A stretch of DNA of 5,672 bases, taken from assembly GCA_902464965.1 (NCBI GenBank), contig CABQLI010000096.1, positions 1 to 5,672 of the forward strand, given 5' to 3'. Positions within the stretch are counted from its first letter, which is position 1. Each line of letters opens with the position of its first letter. The stretch is from an uncultured Collinsella sp. GTDB taxonomy: Bacteria > Actinomycetota > Coriobacteriia > Coriobacteriales > Coriobacteriaceae. The position numbers were made by a program, and so were the translations under genes. Under the pieces are notes generated by a model. The model was not told the DNA's origin, did not search any database, and was given only the letters and a program-made list of their open reading frames with translations. Positions 1 through 4,677 of this stretch are shown piece by piece.

Positions 1-1130
1 AGGACAAGGTAGATCTTGTCGAAGCACCGAGCGTCGATGAGGAGGAGTCGCCCGCCAAGTCCACCTCCGGCGTGCTCAGCTTCTTTATGGGCAAGACCGT
101 CTATTCGGCGGCCAACCCCCTGCGCATCGCCTTTATCCATGAGTTCCCCTGTGCGACGTCGAGCTGGGACAGCCTGCACGACCAAGGGCGTCAGTATCTC
201 GATGAGCACTTTGGCGGTATCGTGCGCACCGAGGCGTTCGAGGACTGCCATGATCCGGACGCGTTCTACGCCGCCGTGGAAACGGCTGTCAAACATGGAG
301 CAAACGTCATCTTCTCGACCTCGCACCGCCTGATGGAATACACGCTCAGGGCTGCCGTTGAGTATCCCCGGGTTCGGTTCCTCAACTGCTCTATCGGTCT
401 TCCCCATCAAAGCGTCCGTTCGTACTTTGGCAAGATGTACGAGGCCAAGTTCCTCCTGGGCGCCCTTGCCGCCAGCATGGCGGACAACCACCGCATCGGT
501 TACCACGCGTCGGTCTTCGCCTCGGGCGCACTCAGCGAGATCAACGCCTTTGCGATTGGCGCCTCGCTGCTCGACCCGCGCGCGCAGGTCATCCTCACCT
601 GGGGCGATGTTCCCGCCGGTGGTCTTGCCGAAGCCATGTGCCGCGAAGGCGCAAGCGTCATGACCGGCGCTGACATGTCAAAGTCGCTCGAAGACCCCAC
701 GGCCTACGGACTCCACCGCCTGGTCGATGGCAAGGTTTCCGGCATCGCCATGCCGGTATGGAACTGGGGCCGTTACTACGAGCTCATCGTTCGCAGCCTT
801 CTGCACGGCACGTGGGACGAGACCAGCGATGACAACCAAGTGCGCGCCGTCAACTACTGGTACGGCATGAGCTCCGGCGTTATCGACATCCGTTACGCTC
901 CGGGCCTACCCTACCAGACGCGCAAACTCGTGCAGTTGCTCCGCAACGGCATTGTCGAGGGATCCATCAACCCCTTTGGCGGCGAGCTCCACAGCCAGAA
1001 CGGCGTGGTACAGATCGAAGGCTTCCCTCCGCTGCCGAGCACGCAGATTGTCGAGATGAATTGGCTGGCGGATAACGTGGTAGGCACCATTCCGCAGCTC
1101 GACGATGAGCCGGGAGTTACCGCCCTATGA
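1..1130 (+). CDS. BMP/Med-family (PnrA-like) ligand-binding domain protein, 5'-truncated by window edge
   Basis: The frame (first full codon at base 3) is open to the left edge, so the N-terminus lies outside; 375 residues are visible. Counting from base 3, residues 1-35 are an acidic, serine-rich linker. A BMP/Med domain starts near residue 40 (LRIAFIHE) and runs almost to the end. Supporting motifs are YEAKFLLGALAASMA, NAFAIGA, MPVWNWGRYYE and a final SQNGVVQ segment. Known family: periplasmic BMP lipoproteins bind purine nucleosides for ABC import. Here the domain is preceded by a hydrophilic linker in an open frame, with no lipobox or signal peptide next to it, so I infer a fusion to an N-terminal domain and possibly a cytoplasmic ligand sensor, not a transporter component. 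From memory, Lachnospiraceae homologues are about 650 aa with a ParB-like N-terminal part; this cannot be confirmed here. A GTG at 72 and an ATG at 87 are unlikely starts because coding continues upstream. The stop overlaps the next start (ATGA). The ligand is unknown. Confidence 0.85.
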   Translation, partial: DKVDLVEAPSVDEEESPAKSTSGVLSFFMGKTVYSAANPLRIAFIHEFPCATSSWDSLHDQGRQYLDEHFGGIVRTEAFEDCHDPDAFYAAVETAVKHGANVIFSTSHRLMEYTLRAAVEYPRVRFLNCSIGLPHQSVRSYFGKMYEAKFLLGALAASMADNHRIGYHASVFASGALSEINAFAIGASLLDPRAQVILTWGDVPAGGLAEAMCREGASVMTGADMSKSLEDPTAYGLHRLVDGKVSGIAMPVWNWGRYYELIVRSLLHGTWDETSDDNQVRAVNYWYGMSSGVIDIRYAPGLPYQTRKLVQLLRNGIVEGSINPFGGELHSQNGVVQIEGFPPLPSTQIVEMNWLADNVVGTIPQLDDEPGVTAL

Positions 1131-1837
1131 AGATCCTTGCCATAGCAGATACCGAAGAACGATGCCTTTGGGAGTGCTTTCGCAAGGAACGCTTTGAGGG
1201 AGTCGACCTGATTTTGTCCGCTGGCGATCTGGACCCGGACTATCTTGAGTTTTTGGTCACGGTCATCAACAAACCGCTCATCTACGTGCGCGGCAATCAC
1301 GATGACCGCTACGCACGTCATGCACCGGGCGGATGTATCTGCGTGGAAGACAGCGTGTACACGTACCGAGGGATTCGCATTGCGGGCCTTGGCGGATCCA
1401 TGCGTTATCGCGACGGCGCCAACATGTACACCGAACGCGAGATGTCCAAGCGCATGCGTAAGCTGTCGCGTAAGGTTAGGATGGTCGGCGGGTGCGACAT
1501 TCTGCTTACCCATGCACCCGCCGCCGGTATGGGTGATCTGGACGATCTGCCGCATCGAGGGTTTGAGTGCTTTAACACGGCGCTTGAGTCCTGGGGGGCC
1601 GACTACATGGTGCATGGGCATGTACACCAAAGCTATGGTCGCGACTTTCAACGCGAGCGGCAGCATGTGTGTGGAACGACGATCATCAACGCCTGCGGCT
1701 ATACGCAGTTTGAGCTCGACCAGACGCGCTACCCCATCCGTGGCTGGCAGGCAGCCTGGCTCAATTCGCAAACCATGCGCCGCGAGCTCAAGCGCCACGA
1801 TGCCATCGAGTCCTCAACAGCCAGAACACCCTGGTAA
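1127..1837 (+). CDS. Calcineurin-like metallophosphoesterase with atypical DxE first metal motif
   Basis: This 236-residue protein has the ordered metal-ligand motifs of the calcineurin-like phosphoesterase fold: D8-T9-E10 where most members have DxH, G33-D34, G56-N57-H58-D59, T128-H129-A130-P131 and G164-H165-V166-H167. It therefore probably hydrolyses a phosphomonoester or phosphodiester using two metal ions in the cytoplasm; the substrate is not evident. The nearest functional analogues are YfcE/Rv0805-type phosphodiesterases, but that is family analogy only. No signal peptide or membrane segment is seen. The ATG overlaps the stop of the BMP-domain gene, with a GGGAG ten bases upstream inside that gene, so translational coupling is likely and the two proteins probably act in one process. 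The E in place of H at residue 10 matches what I recall of a Lachnospiraceae/Coriobacteriia subfamily, so it is more likely a subfamily trait than a damaging mutation. The last 25 residues or so are basic and lack recognisable motifs. Confidence 0.88.
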   Translation: MKILAIADTEERCLWECFRKERFEGVDLILSAGDLDPDYLEFLVTVINKPLIYVRGNHDDRYARHAPGGCICVEDSVYTYRGIRIAGLGGSMRYRDGANMYTEREMSKRMRKLSRKVRMVGGCDILLTHAPAAGMGDLDDLPHRGFECFNTALESWGADYMVHGHVHQSYGRDFQRERQHVCGTTIINACGYTQFELDQTRYPIRGWQAAWLNSQTMRRELKRHDAIESSTARTPW

Positions 1838-1887
1838 CCACCATAAAGGGGACTGTCTACTTCGTGTTGGTTTTAACCCGAGATAGC

Positions 1888-1927
1888 AAGAAACCCGGTC
1901 CTGCGCAGGGCAGAACCGGGTTTCTTT
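1888..1927. terminator. Bidirectional intrinsic terminator between convergent units
   Basis: A 12-bp perfect stem (AAGAAACCCGGT at 1888-1899 paired with ACCGGGTTTCTT at 1915-1926) encloses a 15-base loop that can itself fold (CCTG-CG-CAGG). On the plus strand it ends in TTTCTTTA, 50 bases after the phosphoesterase stop. On the minus strand it ends in TTTCTT, about 36 bases after the rplA stop. The A/T-rich outer stem gives a partial U-tract in both directions, so it probably ends both convergent transcripts. The GAA(A)CCCGG arm resembles that of the tuf terminator at 4751-4782. Confidence 0.85.
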
Positions 1928-1950
1928 AGCAATGCTTGCTTTGCTCAGGC

Positions 1951-1967
1951 AGTAACTAGCAGTTACT
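1951..1967 (-). other. Small inverted repeat covering the rplA stop codon
   Basis: AGTAACT and AGTTACT form a perfect 7-bp inverted repeat around a 3-base loop. In the rplA mRNA the stop codon TAA (1965-1963) lies inside the first arm. The stem is A/U-rich and weak, and it stands just before the much stronger terminator hairpin. It may be chance, or it may protect the 3' end of the message from exonucleases. Confidence 0.35.
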
Positions 1968-2670
1968 CAGCCAGGAAGTCACGCTGGACAGCGGGATCGA
2001 CCTTGACGCCAGGGCCCATGGTGGAAGACACGGAGATGGACTTGACGTACTTGCCCTTAGCAGAAGAGGGCTTGACGCGCAGGATCTCGGTGTACAGGGC
2101 AGCGTAGTTCTCGACGAGCTGCTGCTCAGAGAAGGACTTCTTGCCCAGGGGCACGTGGCAGATGCCGTAGCGGTCGGCGCGGTACTCAACGCGGCCAGCC
2201 TTGAGCTCAGAGACCATCTTGGCGACGTCCATGGTCACGGTGCCGAGCTTGGGGTTCGGCATGAGGCCACGGGGACCAAGGATCTTACCGATGCGGCCAA
2301 CCTTGGCCATCATGTTCGGCGTAGCGATAGCGGCGTCGAAGTTGATCTCGCCCTTCTGGATCTGGGCGACGAGCTCGTCGGAACCGATGATGTCGGCGCC
2401 GGCAGCCTCGGCCTCGCGGGCCTTCTCGCCCTCGGCGAAGACGGCAACACGAACGGTCTTGCCGGTGCCGTGGGGCAGGGAGATGGAACCACGGATGTTC
2501 TGGTCGGCCTTACGAGTATCGACGCCCAGACGGAAGTGGGCCTCGACGGTCTCGTCGAACTTGGCGGTGTCGAGCTCCTTGATGAGCTTGGCAGCCTGAA
2601 GGGGGGTGTAGAGCGTGGCGCGGTCGATCTTCTCGGCAGCGGCGTTATAGCTCTTACCATGCTTAGCCAT
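1963..2670 (-). CDS. rplA: 50S ribosomal protein L1
   Basis: The product binds 23S rRNA helices 76-78 and forms the mobile L1 stalk that helps release deacylated tRNA from the E site. In many bacteria it also represses its own operon by binding the mRNA. At 235 residues it has the normal length. The L1 signature IGKILGPRGLMPNPKLG spans about residues 127-143. Domain I is made of residues 1 to about 67 plus about 160-229, and domain II lies between. I chose the ATG at 2670 over the in-frame ATG at 2676: the AGGAGGT at 2678-2684 lies 7 bases from the former but only 1 base from the latter, and MAKHGK fits L1 N-termini. It is the last gene of the minus-strand operon, ending at the shared terminator. 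rplJ and rplL do not follow, unlike the common rplKAJL order. Confidence 0.97.
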   Translation of the reverse strand: MAKHGKSYNAAAEKIDRATLYTPLQAAKLIKELDTAKFDETVEAHFRLGVDTRKADQNIRGSISLPHGTGKTVRVAVFAEGEKAREAEAAGADIIGSDELVAQIQKGEINFDAAIATPNMMAKVGRIGKILGPRGLMPNPKLGTVTMDVAKMVSELKAGRVEYRADRYGICHVPLGKKSFSEQQLVENYAALYTEILRVKPSSAKGKYVKSISVSSTMGPGVKVDPAVQRDFLAE

Positions 2671-2677
2671 GTGCATT

Positions 2678-2684
2678 ACCTCCT
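2678..2684 (-). promoter_or_regulatory. Ribosome binding site of rplA
   Basis: AGGAGGT is a near-perfect anti-16S match. It decides the start: it is 7 bases from the ATG at 2670, whereas the ATG at 2676 is only 1 base away and cannot be used efficiently. Confidence 0.85.
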
Positions 2685-2694
2685 GTGGTTAAAC

Positions 2695-2770
2695 GGGCGT
2701 GAGCCCTCCCACATCGTATCGTGTGCCCTATTGCACACATTTAACGGGCGCCCCGGTCGGAGCACCCGCC
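2695..2770 (-). promoter_or_regulatory. Structured rplK-rplA spacer with three hairpins and a repeated CGCCCGTT motif
   Basis: In the mRNA sense the 117-base rplK-rplA spacer holds three stems. Stem 1 (2770-2743) is GGCGGGTGCTCC / GGGGCGCCCGTT, 12 bp including four G-U pairs, with loop GACC. Stem 2 (2738-2721) is GTGTGC / GCACAC with a 6-base loop. Stem 3 (2706-2695) is GGGC / GCCC with loop TCAC. The motif CGCCCGTT occurs twice, once as the 3' arm of stem 1 and once across 2699-2692 just before the ribosome binding site. Both copies can pair with GGCGGGTG, so two exclusive folds are possible. No U-tract follows stem 1 or stem 2, so these are not ordinary terminators. I infer translational control of rplA, transcript processing or stabilisation; which one cannot be told from the sequence. 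Confidence 0.5.
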
Positions 2771-2787
2771 GTTACCATAAGAAATCG

Positions 2788-3216
2788 CTACTCAGCGATG
2801 GTGACGCCCATGGAACGGGCGGTACCGGCGATGATCTTCTTGGCGGCGTCAATGTCGTTGGCATTGAGGTCCGGCATCTTGATCTCGGCGATCTTGGTGA
2901 GCTGCTCCTGGGAGAGCTGACCAACCTTGTCGGCCTGGGGCTTAGCGGAACCAGACTTGAGGTTCAGCTCCTTCTTGATGAGGTGAGCCGCCGGCGGGGT
3001 CTTGGTGATGAAGGAGAAGGACTTGTCCTCGTAGACAGAGATCTCAACGGGGATGATGTCACCCTTCTTGTCCTGCGTCTCGGCGTTAAAGGCCTGGCAG
3101 AACTGCATGATGTTCACGCCAGCAGCGCCCAGGGCGGGGCCGACTGGAGGAGCGGGGTTTGCTGCACCAGCAGGAATCTGGAGCTTAATGACGTTGGCAA
3201 CCTTCTTCTCAGCCAT
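2788..3216 (-). CDS. rplK: 50S ribosomal protein L11
   Basis: The product binds the GTPase-associated region of 23S rRNA (helices 43-44) with L10/L12, helps translation factors act, and in bacteria with RelA-type enzymes is needed for the stringent response. At 142 residues it has the usual length. The N-terminal domain carries the proline-rich PAGAANPAPPVGPALG stretch (about 15-30), the thiostrepton-site region. The C-terminal rRNA-binding domain ends with the L11 signature (GTARSMGVTI, 131-140). The in-frame ATG at 3222 touches the AAAGGA site with no spacing, while the ATG at 3216 has 6 bases and gives MAEKKV, so 3216 is chosen. It follows nusG after a 120-base spacer and precedes rplA. 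Confidence 0.97.
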   Translation of the reverse strand: MAEKKVANVIKLQIPAGAANPAPPVGPALGAAGVNIMQFCQAFNAETQDKKGDIIPVEISVYEDKSFSFITKTPPAAHLIKKELNLKSGSAKPQADKVGQLSQEQLTKIAEIKMPDLNANDIDAAKKIIAGTARSMGVTIAE

Positions 3217-3222
3217 GGTCAT

Positions 3223-3228
3223 TCCTTT
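3223..3228 (-). promoter_or_regulatory. Ribosome binding site of rplK
   Basis: AAAGGA lies 6 bases from the ATG at 3216 and directly abuts the ATG at 3222, which rules out the latter as an efficient start. Confidence 0.75.
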
Positions 3229-3245
3229 CGAATCACGAGTGTGAA

Positions 3246-3271
3246 GTACTTGCTATATCGTAAGCACGCAC
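3246..3271 (-). promoter_or_regulatory. Hairpin in the rplK leader
   Basis: In the mRNA sense GTGCGTGCT pairs with AGCAAGTAC around an 8-base loop (TACGATAT): eight pairs including one G-U, with one G-A mismatch. It lies about 24 bases before the rplK ribosome binding site in the nusG-rplK spacer. In many bacteria L1 represses rplKA from a site in this leader, so this is a candidate region, but I cannot match it to a defined L1 site. The loop's GATATA might instead be part of a weak promoter; no convincing -35 was found. Confidence 0.35.
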
Positions 3272-3336
3272 GTGTTAGAAGCACTCCTGAGATGAGCAGT
3301 CACAGAAGAAGCACGCTCGCGCGAACGGACGAAAAC

Positions 3337-3873
3337 TTAAGCGATGACAGCGACCTGGTTAAAGTCGAGCTCGACCGGCGTCTCGCGGCCAAAGATCATC
3401 AGCGTGACCTTGAGCTTGCCAGCCTCGGTGTTAACCTCGGAGACCTTGCCATCAAAGTCGGTAAGCGGGCCATCGGTGACGCGGACGGACGTACCGACCT
3501 CAATATCAACCGAGGTGCGCTTGGGCGAATCGCCCTTACCGGGACGACGAGTCATCTTATTGTACTCGTCGCGAGAAAGCGGAGCGGGCTTGCCATTGCC
3601 GCCCAGGAAACCGGTGACACCGGGCGTGTTGCGAACGCACGTCCACGCATCGTCATCCATCTCCATGCGGACCAGGACATAACCCGGGAAAATCTTGGAA
3701 TCCTTGGTCTCGCGCTTGCCACCCTCTTTGATCTCGGTGACGCGCTCCATAGGAATCTCGATATCAAAGATACGGTCCTGCATGCCCATGGTCTCGATAC
3801 GATGCTCGAGATCGGACTTTACGCGGTTCTCGTATCCGGAGTAAGTGTGAACGACGTACCAACGCTTAGACAT
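3337..3873 (-). CDS. nusG: Transcription termination/antitermination factor NusG
   Basis: The product binds RNA polymerase across the cleft and modulates elongation; its C-terminal KOW domain contacts Rho or ribosomal protein S10. The 178 residues match the compact bacterial form (E. coli 181) with no large inserted domain. The NGN domain shows WYVVHTYSGYE (5-15), FPGYVLV (62-68) and RNTPGVTGFLG (81-91). After a basic linker (about 108-120) comes the KOW domain (about 125-178), with RVTDGPLTDFDG and the terminal FGRETPVELDFNQV signature. The ATG at 3873 is only 3 bases after the secE stop, with GAGGGG (3886-3881) 7 bases upstream, inside the secE end. This indicates tight co-expression with secE. 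Confidence 0.97.
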   Translation of the reverse strand: MSKRWYVVHTYSGYENRVKSDLEHRIETMGMQDRIFDIEIPMERVTEIKEGGKRETKDSKIFPGYVLVRMEMDDDAWTCVRNTPGVTGFLGGNGKPAPLSRDEYNKMTRRPGKGDSPKRTSVDIEVGTSVRVTDGPLTDFDGKVSEVNTEAGKLKVTLMIFGRETPVELDFNQVAVIA

Positions 3874-3876
3874 GGT

Positions 3877-4215
3877 TTAGCCCCTCAATCCAGAGAACAG
3901 AGCAAGAGCCTCGCCAAAGCCAGCATCGAGCAGAGCGATGACGACGCCGACGACGACCAGAGAAGCGCAAACGACGACCGAGTAGTTCACGAGCTCCTTC
4001 TTATCGGGCCACGTGACACGCTTCATCTCGGACTTGACCGAAGCGAAATACTTCTTGGTGCGGGCGAAGAAACCAGGCTTCTCGTTCTTCTTGGACTTCG
4101 CAGCCTTCTCGTTCTTCTTGGCAACGGCCTTCTTGGCCTCAACCTTGGAGTTGGCGGCAGCGCTGTTGGCAGGTGCCGGCTGCTGAGCCTTCTTCTTGTT
4201 CTTCTTGTTGGCCAT
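3877..4215 (-). CDS. secE: Preprotein translocase subunit SecE, single-TM form
   Basis: The product clamps the two halves of SecY in the plasma-membrane SecYEG channel. Of 112 residues, 1-47 form a Lys/Ala-rich, probably disordered, cytoplasmic extension. Residues 48-75 form the amphipathic SecE helix with the conserved EMKRVTWPDKKEL segment, and one membrane helix lies at about 78-97. This is the one-TM type found in most bacteria, not the three-TM enterobacterial form. The start is well supported by GGAGGT at 4228-4223, 7 bases from the ATG. Long lysine-rich extensions are common in Actinomycetota. It lies between tRNA-Trp and nusG, overlapping nusG's ribosome binding site. Confidence 0.95.
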   Translation of the reverse strand: MANKKNKKKAQQPAPANSAAANSKVEAKKAVAKKNEKAAKSKKNEKPGFFARTKKYFASVKSEMKRVTWPDKKELVNYSVVVCASLVVVGVVIALLDAGFGEALALFSGLRG

Positions 4216-4228
4216 TTGGGTTACCTCC

Positions 4229-4239
4229 GCGCAATGCGC
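4229..4239 (-). other. Mini-hairpin abutting the secE ribosome binding site
   Basis: In the mRNA, GCGC-ATT-GCGC forms a 4-bp GC stem with a 3-base loop ending immediately before the GGAGGT of secE. It could position or insulate the ribosome binding site from upstream structure. It is short enough to be chance. Confidence 0.3.
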
Positions 4240-4254
4240 TTATACATGAGTAAA

Positions 4255-4282
4255 CCGTAAGCCCCCAAGTGGGAGCTTACGG
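4255..4282 (-). promoter_or_regulatory. Strong hairpin between tRNA-Trp and secE
   Basis: In the transcript CCGTAAGCTCCC pairs with GGGGGCTTACGG around loop ACTT: 12 continuous pairs including one G-U. It begins 9 bases after the tRNA CCA end and is followed only by TTTA, so it is a poor terminator by itself. Possible roles are partial attenuation that lowers secE-nusG relative to tRNA-Trp, or a 5' stabilising structure on the mRNA left after tRNA processing. Confidence 0.6.
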
Positions 4283-4291
4283 AATAATGAC

Positions 4292-4367
4292 TGGCACGCC
4301 AGGAAGGACTCGAACCCTCAACACTCGGTTTTGGAGACCGATGCTCTACCAATTGAACTACTGGCGT
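4292..4367 (-). tRNA. trnW: tRNA-Trp (anticodon CCA)
   Basis: The 76-base cloverleaf is complete. The acceptor stem is ACGCCAG / CTGGCGT with discriminator G and an encoded CCA end. The D stem is GTTC / GAGC, and the anticodon stem is TCGGT / ACCGA around loop CTCCAAA, giving anticodon CCA (4334-4332), which reads UGG. The variable loop has 5 bases (GTGTT). The T stem is GAGGG / CCTTC with a TTCGAGT loop. It is embedded in an mRNA operon: it starts 13 bases after the rpmG stop and is followed by a hairpin and secE, so it must be excised from a polycistronic transcript. Confidence 0.97.
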
Positions 4368-4380
4368 ATGTGACTAGAGA

Positions 4381-4530
4381 CTAGCGAGTCTCTTTGTGCA
4401 GCGTGTGGTGACGGCACCAGGGGCAATACTTCTTGATCTCCATACGATCAGGCATGGTCGACTTGTTCTTGGTGGTCGTATAGTTGCGGCGCTTGCACTC
4501 AGTGCACGCAAGAGTAACTAGAGTACGCAT
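4381..4530 (-). CDS. rpmG: 50S ribosomal protein L33, zinc-binding (C+) type
   Basis: This 49-residue basic protein of the large subunit is recognisable as L33 from its MRTLVTLACTEC start, its YTTTKNK segment and its end CPWCRHHTLHKETR. Two CxxC pairs (C9/C12 and C36/C39) form the zinc ribbon of the C+ type; zinc-starvation paralogues lack these cysteines. Many bacteria carry both kinds, and only this one is in the window. The ATG at 4530 is preferred because MRTLVTLAC matches family N-termini and AAAGG (4546-4542) lies 11 bases upstream. An in-frame ATG at 4548 would add MKGSGY but lacks a good ribosome binding site. It is the first gene after the promoter at 4576-4605 and is followed by tRNA-Trp. 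Confidence 0.95.
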   Translation of the reverse strand: MRTLVTLACTECKRRNYTTTKNKSTMPDRMEIKKYCPWCRHHTLHKETR

Positions 4531-4554
4531 GTATCCTGAACCTTTCATTTCCGC

Positions 4555-4564
4555 CCCGTACGGG
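4555..4564. repeat. Perfect palindrome in the rpmG leader
   Basis: CCCGTACGGG is a 10-bp perfect palindrome just after the expected transcription start (about 4569). In RNA it gives only a 4-bp hairpin (GCCC / GGGC, loop GTACG). It could be a protein-binding site or chance. Confidence 0.3.
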
Positions 4565-4575
4565 CACGAGTTGTT

Positions 4576-4605
4576 ACTTTATCAGCTCCACGTAAGTGCT
4601 GTCAA
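4576..4605 (-). promoter_or_regulatory. Sigma-70-type promoter of the rpmG-trnW-secE-nusG-rplKA operon
   Basis: A perfect TTGACA -35 (4605-4600) is followed after 18 bases by TAAAGT (4581-4576), a 4/6 match to TATAAT; GATAAA at 16-base spacing is the alternative -10. The start would be near 4569, giving a leader of about 39 bases to rpmG. It lies downstream of the tuf terminator, so the operon does not depend on tuf read-through. A G/C-rich discriminator (CTCGTGCCCG) near the start would fit growth-rate or stringent control, an inference only. Confidence 0.7.
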
Positions 4606-4677
4606 TGAAAACCTCGAGTCAATTGGTTCTCGGTGGATCCATTCATATTTGGAACACATCAATGAAGCCATCGAGAG
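4602..4677. repeat. Near-direct repeat pair upstream of the rpmG promoter
   Basis: TCAATGAAAACCTCGAG (4602-4618) and TCAATGAAGCCATCGAG (4659-4675) agree at 14 of 17 positions, 57 bases apart. The first copy overlaps the -35 hexamer on the minus strand, and the second carries a weaker TTGATG. This may be a regulator site repeated upstream of the promoter or a decayed duplication. Confidence 0.45.

Noticed and set aside
72..1130. GTG at 72 as the true start of the BMP-domain gene, making it complete
   Set aside because: The frame continues open to the window edge with protein-like sequence, no ribosome binding site precedes the GTG, and a start here would leave the protein without the signal peptide that free-standing BMP proteins have.
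911..1798. A 295-codon minus-strand open frame opposite the BMP-domain and phosphoesterase genes
   Set aside because: It is a shadow of the two plus-strand genes, has no domain-like pattern, and spans the junction of two real genes.
2707..2740. Internal promoter for rplA (TACGAT as a -10) in the rplK-rplA spacer
   Set aside because: No acceptable -35 lies 16-18 bases upstream, and the sequence is better described by hairpins.
3275..3300. CTCATCTCAGGAG-like segment in the nusG-rplK spacer as an L1 binding site
   Set aside because: The arms do not pair beyond about four bases, and I could not match the segment to the 23S rRNA helix 76-78 pattern by eye.
2155..4260. A 701-codon open frame on the plus strand running antisense across rplA, rplK, nusG and secE, including their spacers
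   Set aside because: It has no ribosome binding site or recognisable domain, and it is dominated by Leu/Gly/Asp as expected for the complement of highly biased ribosomal-gene codons. The minus-strand genes are beyond doubt. Its length across spacers is striking but best explained by codon bias that avoids TTA, CTA and TCA.
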